Part shown: positions 5,210-6,117 of the stretch, piece by piece
How positions within the stretch are numbered: the stretch's first letter is position 1
How the letters are laid out: each line of letters opens with the position of its first letter
Source: Pseudomonadota bacterium
GTDB taxonomy: Bacteria > Pseudomonadota > Alphaproteobacteria > Caulobacterales > Caulobacteraceae
DNA length: 6,117 bases
Direction: 5' to 3'
Assembly (NCBI GenBank): GCA_023445955.1
Contig: JAEXJH010000109.1
Span: 1 to 6,117, forward strand
Translations under genes and position numbers: made by a program
Notes under the pieces: generated by a model
Databases searched by the model: none
What the model was told of the DNA's origin: nothing
What the model saw: only the letters and a program-made list of their open reading frames with translations

Positions 5210-6064
5210 CTACTGCCCCCGCACCGCCGTCATCAGTTCCCCGATCCGCGTGCAATTGCGCCCTTGATCCGGTCCCGCATCGCGGCCGATCGAGCGCATG
5301 TCTAGGCGTGAGCCCTTGGCGTCGGGGCGGACGCGGACGACCAGGTCGTCGGTCAGGCCGTACCAGAAGCTGCTGCCGGTGGCCTCGAGGCGGCCGTCCA
5401 TCGGATCGTCGGTAACCAGGGTCATGCCCGAGGCCAGGACGGCGGCCTTGACCGACTCGTAGACGTCGCCGGGCGCGCGCTCGCTGACCAGCGGACGGGC
5501 GACCGGGCAGGTCTCGGCGTTGATCTCGGCGATGCGGCGACCGGCATAGGCGGCCGAGCCGACGGGCAGGCTGGGATCGTCGTCGACCACCACGGCCGAG
5601 CCGCCGCGCGCCGCCATGGCCGCGTCGGAGAAGCCCAGCGGCGTCTTCCAGTCGGTGGCCACCTCGTGGATCGGCGGCGACTGGCCCTGCAGCGCCTTTG
5701 CGCCGAACATCACCCCGAAGGTGGCGGCCGTGATCACCAGGGCCAGCACCGCGCCCTTCCACAGGCGGGCAAAGCCGGCGCTGAGGGCCAGGACCAAGCC
5801 GATCAGGCCGGTGGCGACGCTGATGAAGGCCAGGCGCGGCGCCCAGTCCAGGGTCATGGACGTGTAGCCCAGCGGCAGCGGGATCATCCCCAGCTTGACG
5901 CCCAGCGCGCCGCCGCCAGCCAGGATGGCGGGGGCCAGGGCGATCAGCAAAGCCAGGTCCAGATAGAGCGAGGCCCAGCGCGGGGTCTTGCCGGGCGCCT
6001 TGTCGGCGCTCTCGGCCTTGGCCGCCTTCCTGGCCTTGCCGCGCTTGCCCGGCGTGATCGGCAT
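5210..6064 (-). CDS. DUF1499 membrane protein; N-terminus uncertain
   Basis: A 284-residue (from ATG 6064) inner-membrane protein of unknown function. It has a basic, Ala/Lys-rich N-terminal tail (1-29), three hydrophobic segments at about 33-57, 76-96 and 103-123, then a soluble DUF1499 domain (about 129-281). Family marks are PPIHEVATD (130-138), FWYGLTDDLVVRVRP (233-247) and LDMRSIGRD (254-262) followed by D-G-N residues. Three N-terminal membrane helices before DUF1499 are usual in alphaproteobacteria. The start is doubtful: no stop codon lies upstream in frame before the window edge (6117), the frame reads a plausible PTPVLADAGEALPFA, and the nearest Shine-Dalgarno-like GGAGAGG is 14 nt before this ATG. 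The true start may therefore lie outside the window. The gene converges with the MBL gene. Confidence 0.85.
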   Translation of the reverse strand: MPITPGKRGKARKAAKAESADKAPGKTPRWASLYLDLALLIALAPAILAGGGALGVKLGMIPLPLGYTSMTLDWAPRLAFISVATGLIGLVLALSAGFARLWKGAVLALVITAATFGVMFGAKALQGQSPPIHEVATDWKTPLGFSDAAMAARGGSAVVVDDDPSLPVGSAAYAGRRIAEINAETCPVARPLVSERAPGDVYESVKAAVLASGMTLVTDDPMDGRLEATGSSFWYGLTDDLVVRVRPDAKGSRLDMRSIGRDAGPDQGRNCTRIGELMTAVRGQ

Positions 6065-6117
6065 GGCGAACGGCAGAGCCTCTCCGGCGTCGGCCAGGAC
6101 GGGCGTGGGCTTGGGGG

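Noticed and set aside
4293..5267. 324-codon plus-strand frame overlapping the MBL gene
   Set aside because: It is an Arg/Pro/Gly-rich shadow frame; the other frame carries the intact metal-binding motifs.

Overview
The window looks like chromosomal DNA from a high-GC alphaproteobacterium, most likely Caulobacterales (Caulobacter/Phenylobacterium-like). This rests on the strong GC bias at third codon positions, an Oar-type TonB-dependent receptor, a stand-alone DUF442 (TIGR01244) protein and a DUF1499 membrane protein. It is a family-level inference; nothing in the sequence names a species. No mobile element, tRNA, rRNA, CRISPR array or phage gene is visible.

Layout from left to right. Positions 34-3072 (minus) encode a large Oar-like TonB-dependent outer-membrane receptor with a carboxypeptidase-regulatory-like N-terminal domain and an EF-hand-like calcium loop in its barrel region. 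A long AT-richer intergenic region (3073-3678) separates it from a divergent gene. It carries the receptor's leader, which can be drawn as a multi-branched RNA fold beside the ribosome-binding site, plus several palindromes and a candidate promoter in each direction. Positions 3679-4086 (plus) encode a DUF442 rhodanese/phosphatase-like protein. A very small lipoprotein gene (4092-4238, minus) converges on it with 5 bp between stop codons. Divergent from that small gene is a LACTB2-like metallo-beta-lactamase-fold hydrolase (4306-5196, plus). It converges with a DUF1499 membrane protein (5210-6064, minus) whose reading frame stays open to the right edge.

The genes alternate in direction, so no operon is evident and each transcription unit seems to hold one gene. 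Only the receptor (envelope uptake or sensing) has a fairly clear role. The DUF442 and MBL-fold proteins sit near each other, which recalls the fused DUF442-MBL proteins of sulfide detoxification, but this MBL protein reads as LACTB2-like rather than as a persulfide dioxygenase.

The items most worth a second look are the structured leader of the receptor mRNA, the EF-hand insertion in the receptor, and the 48-residue lipoprotein with a strong ribosome-binding site. I found no convincing new multi-gene system.
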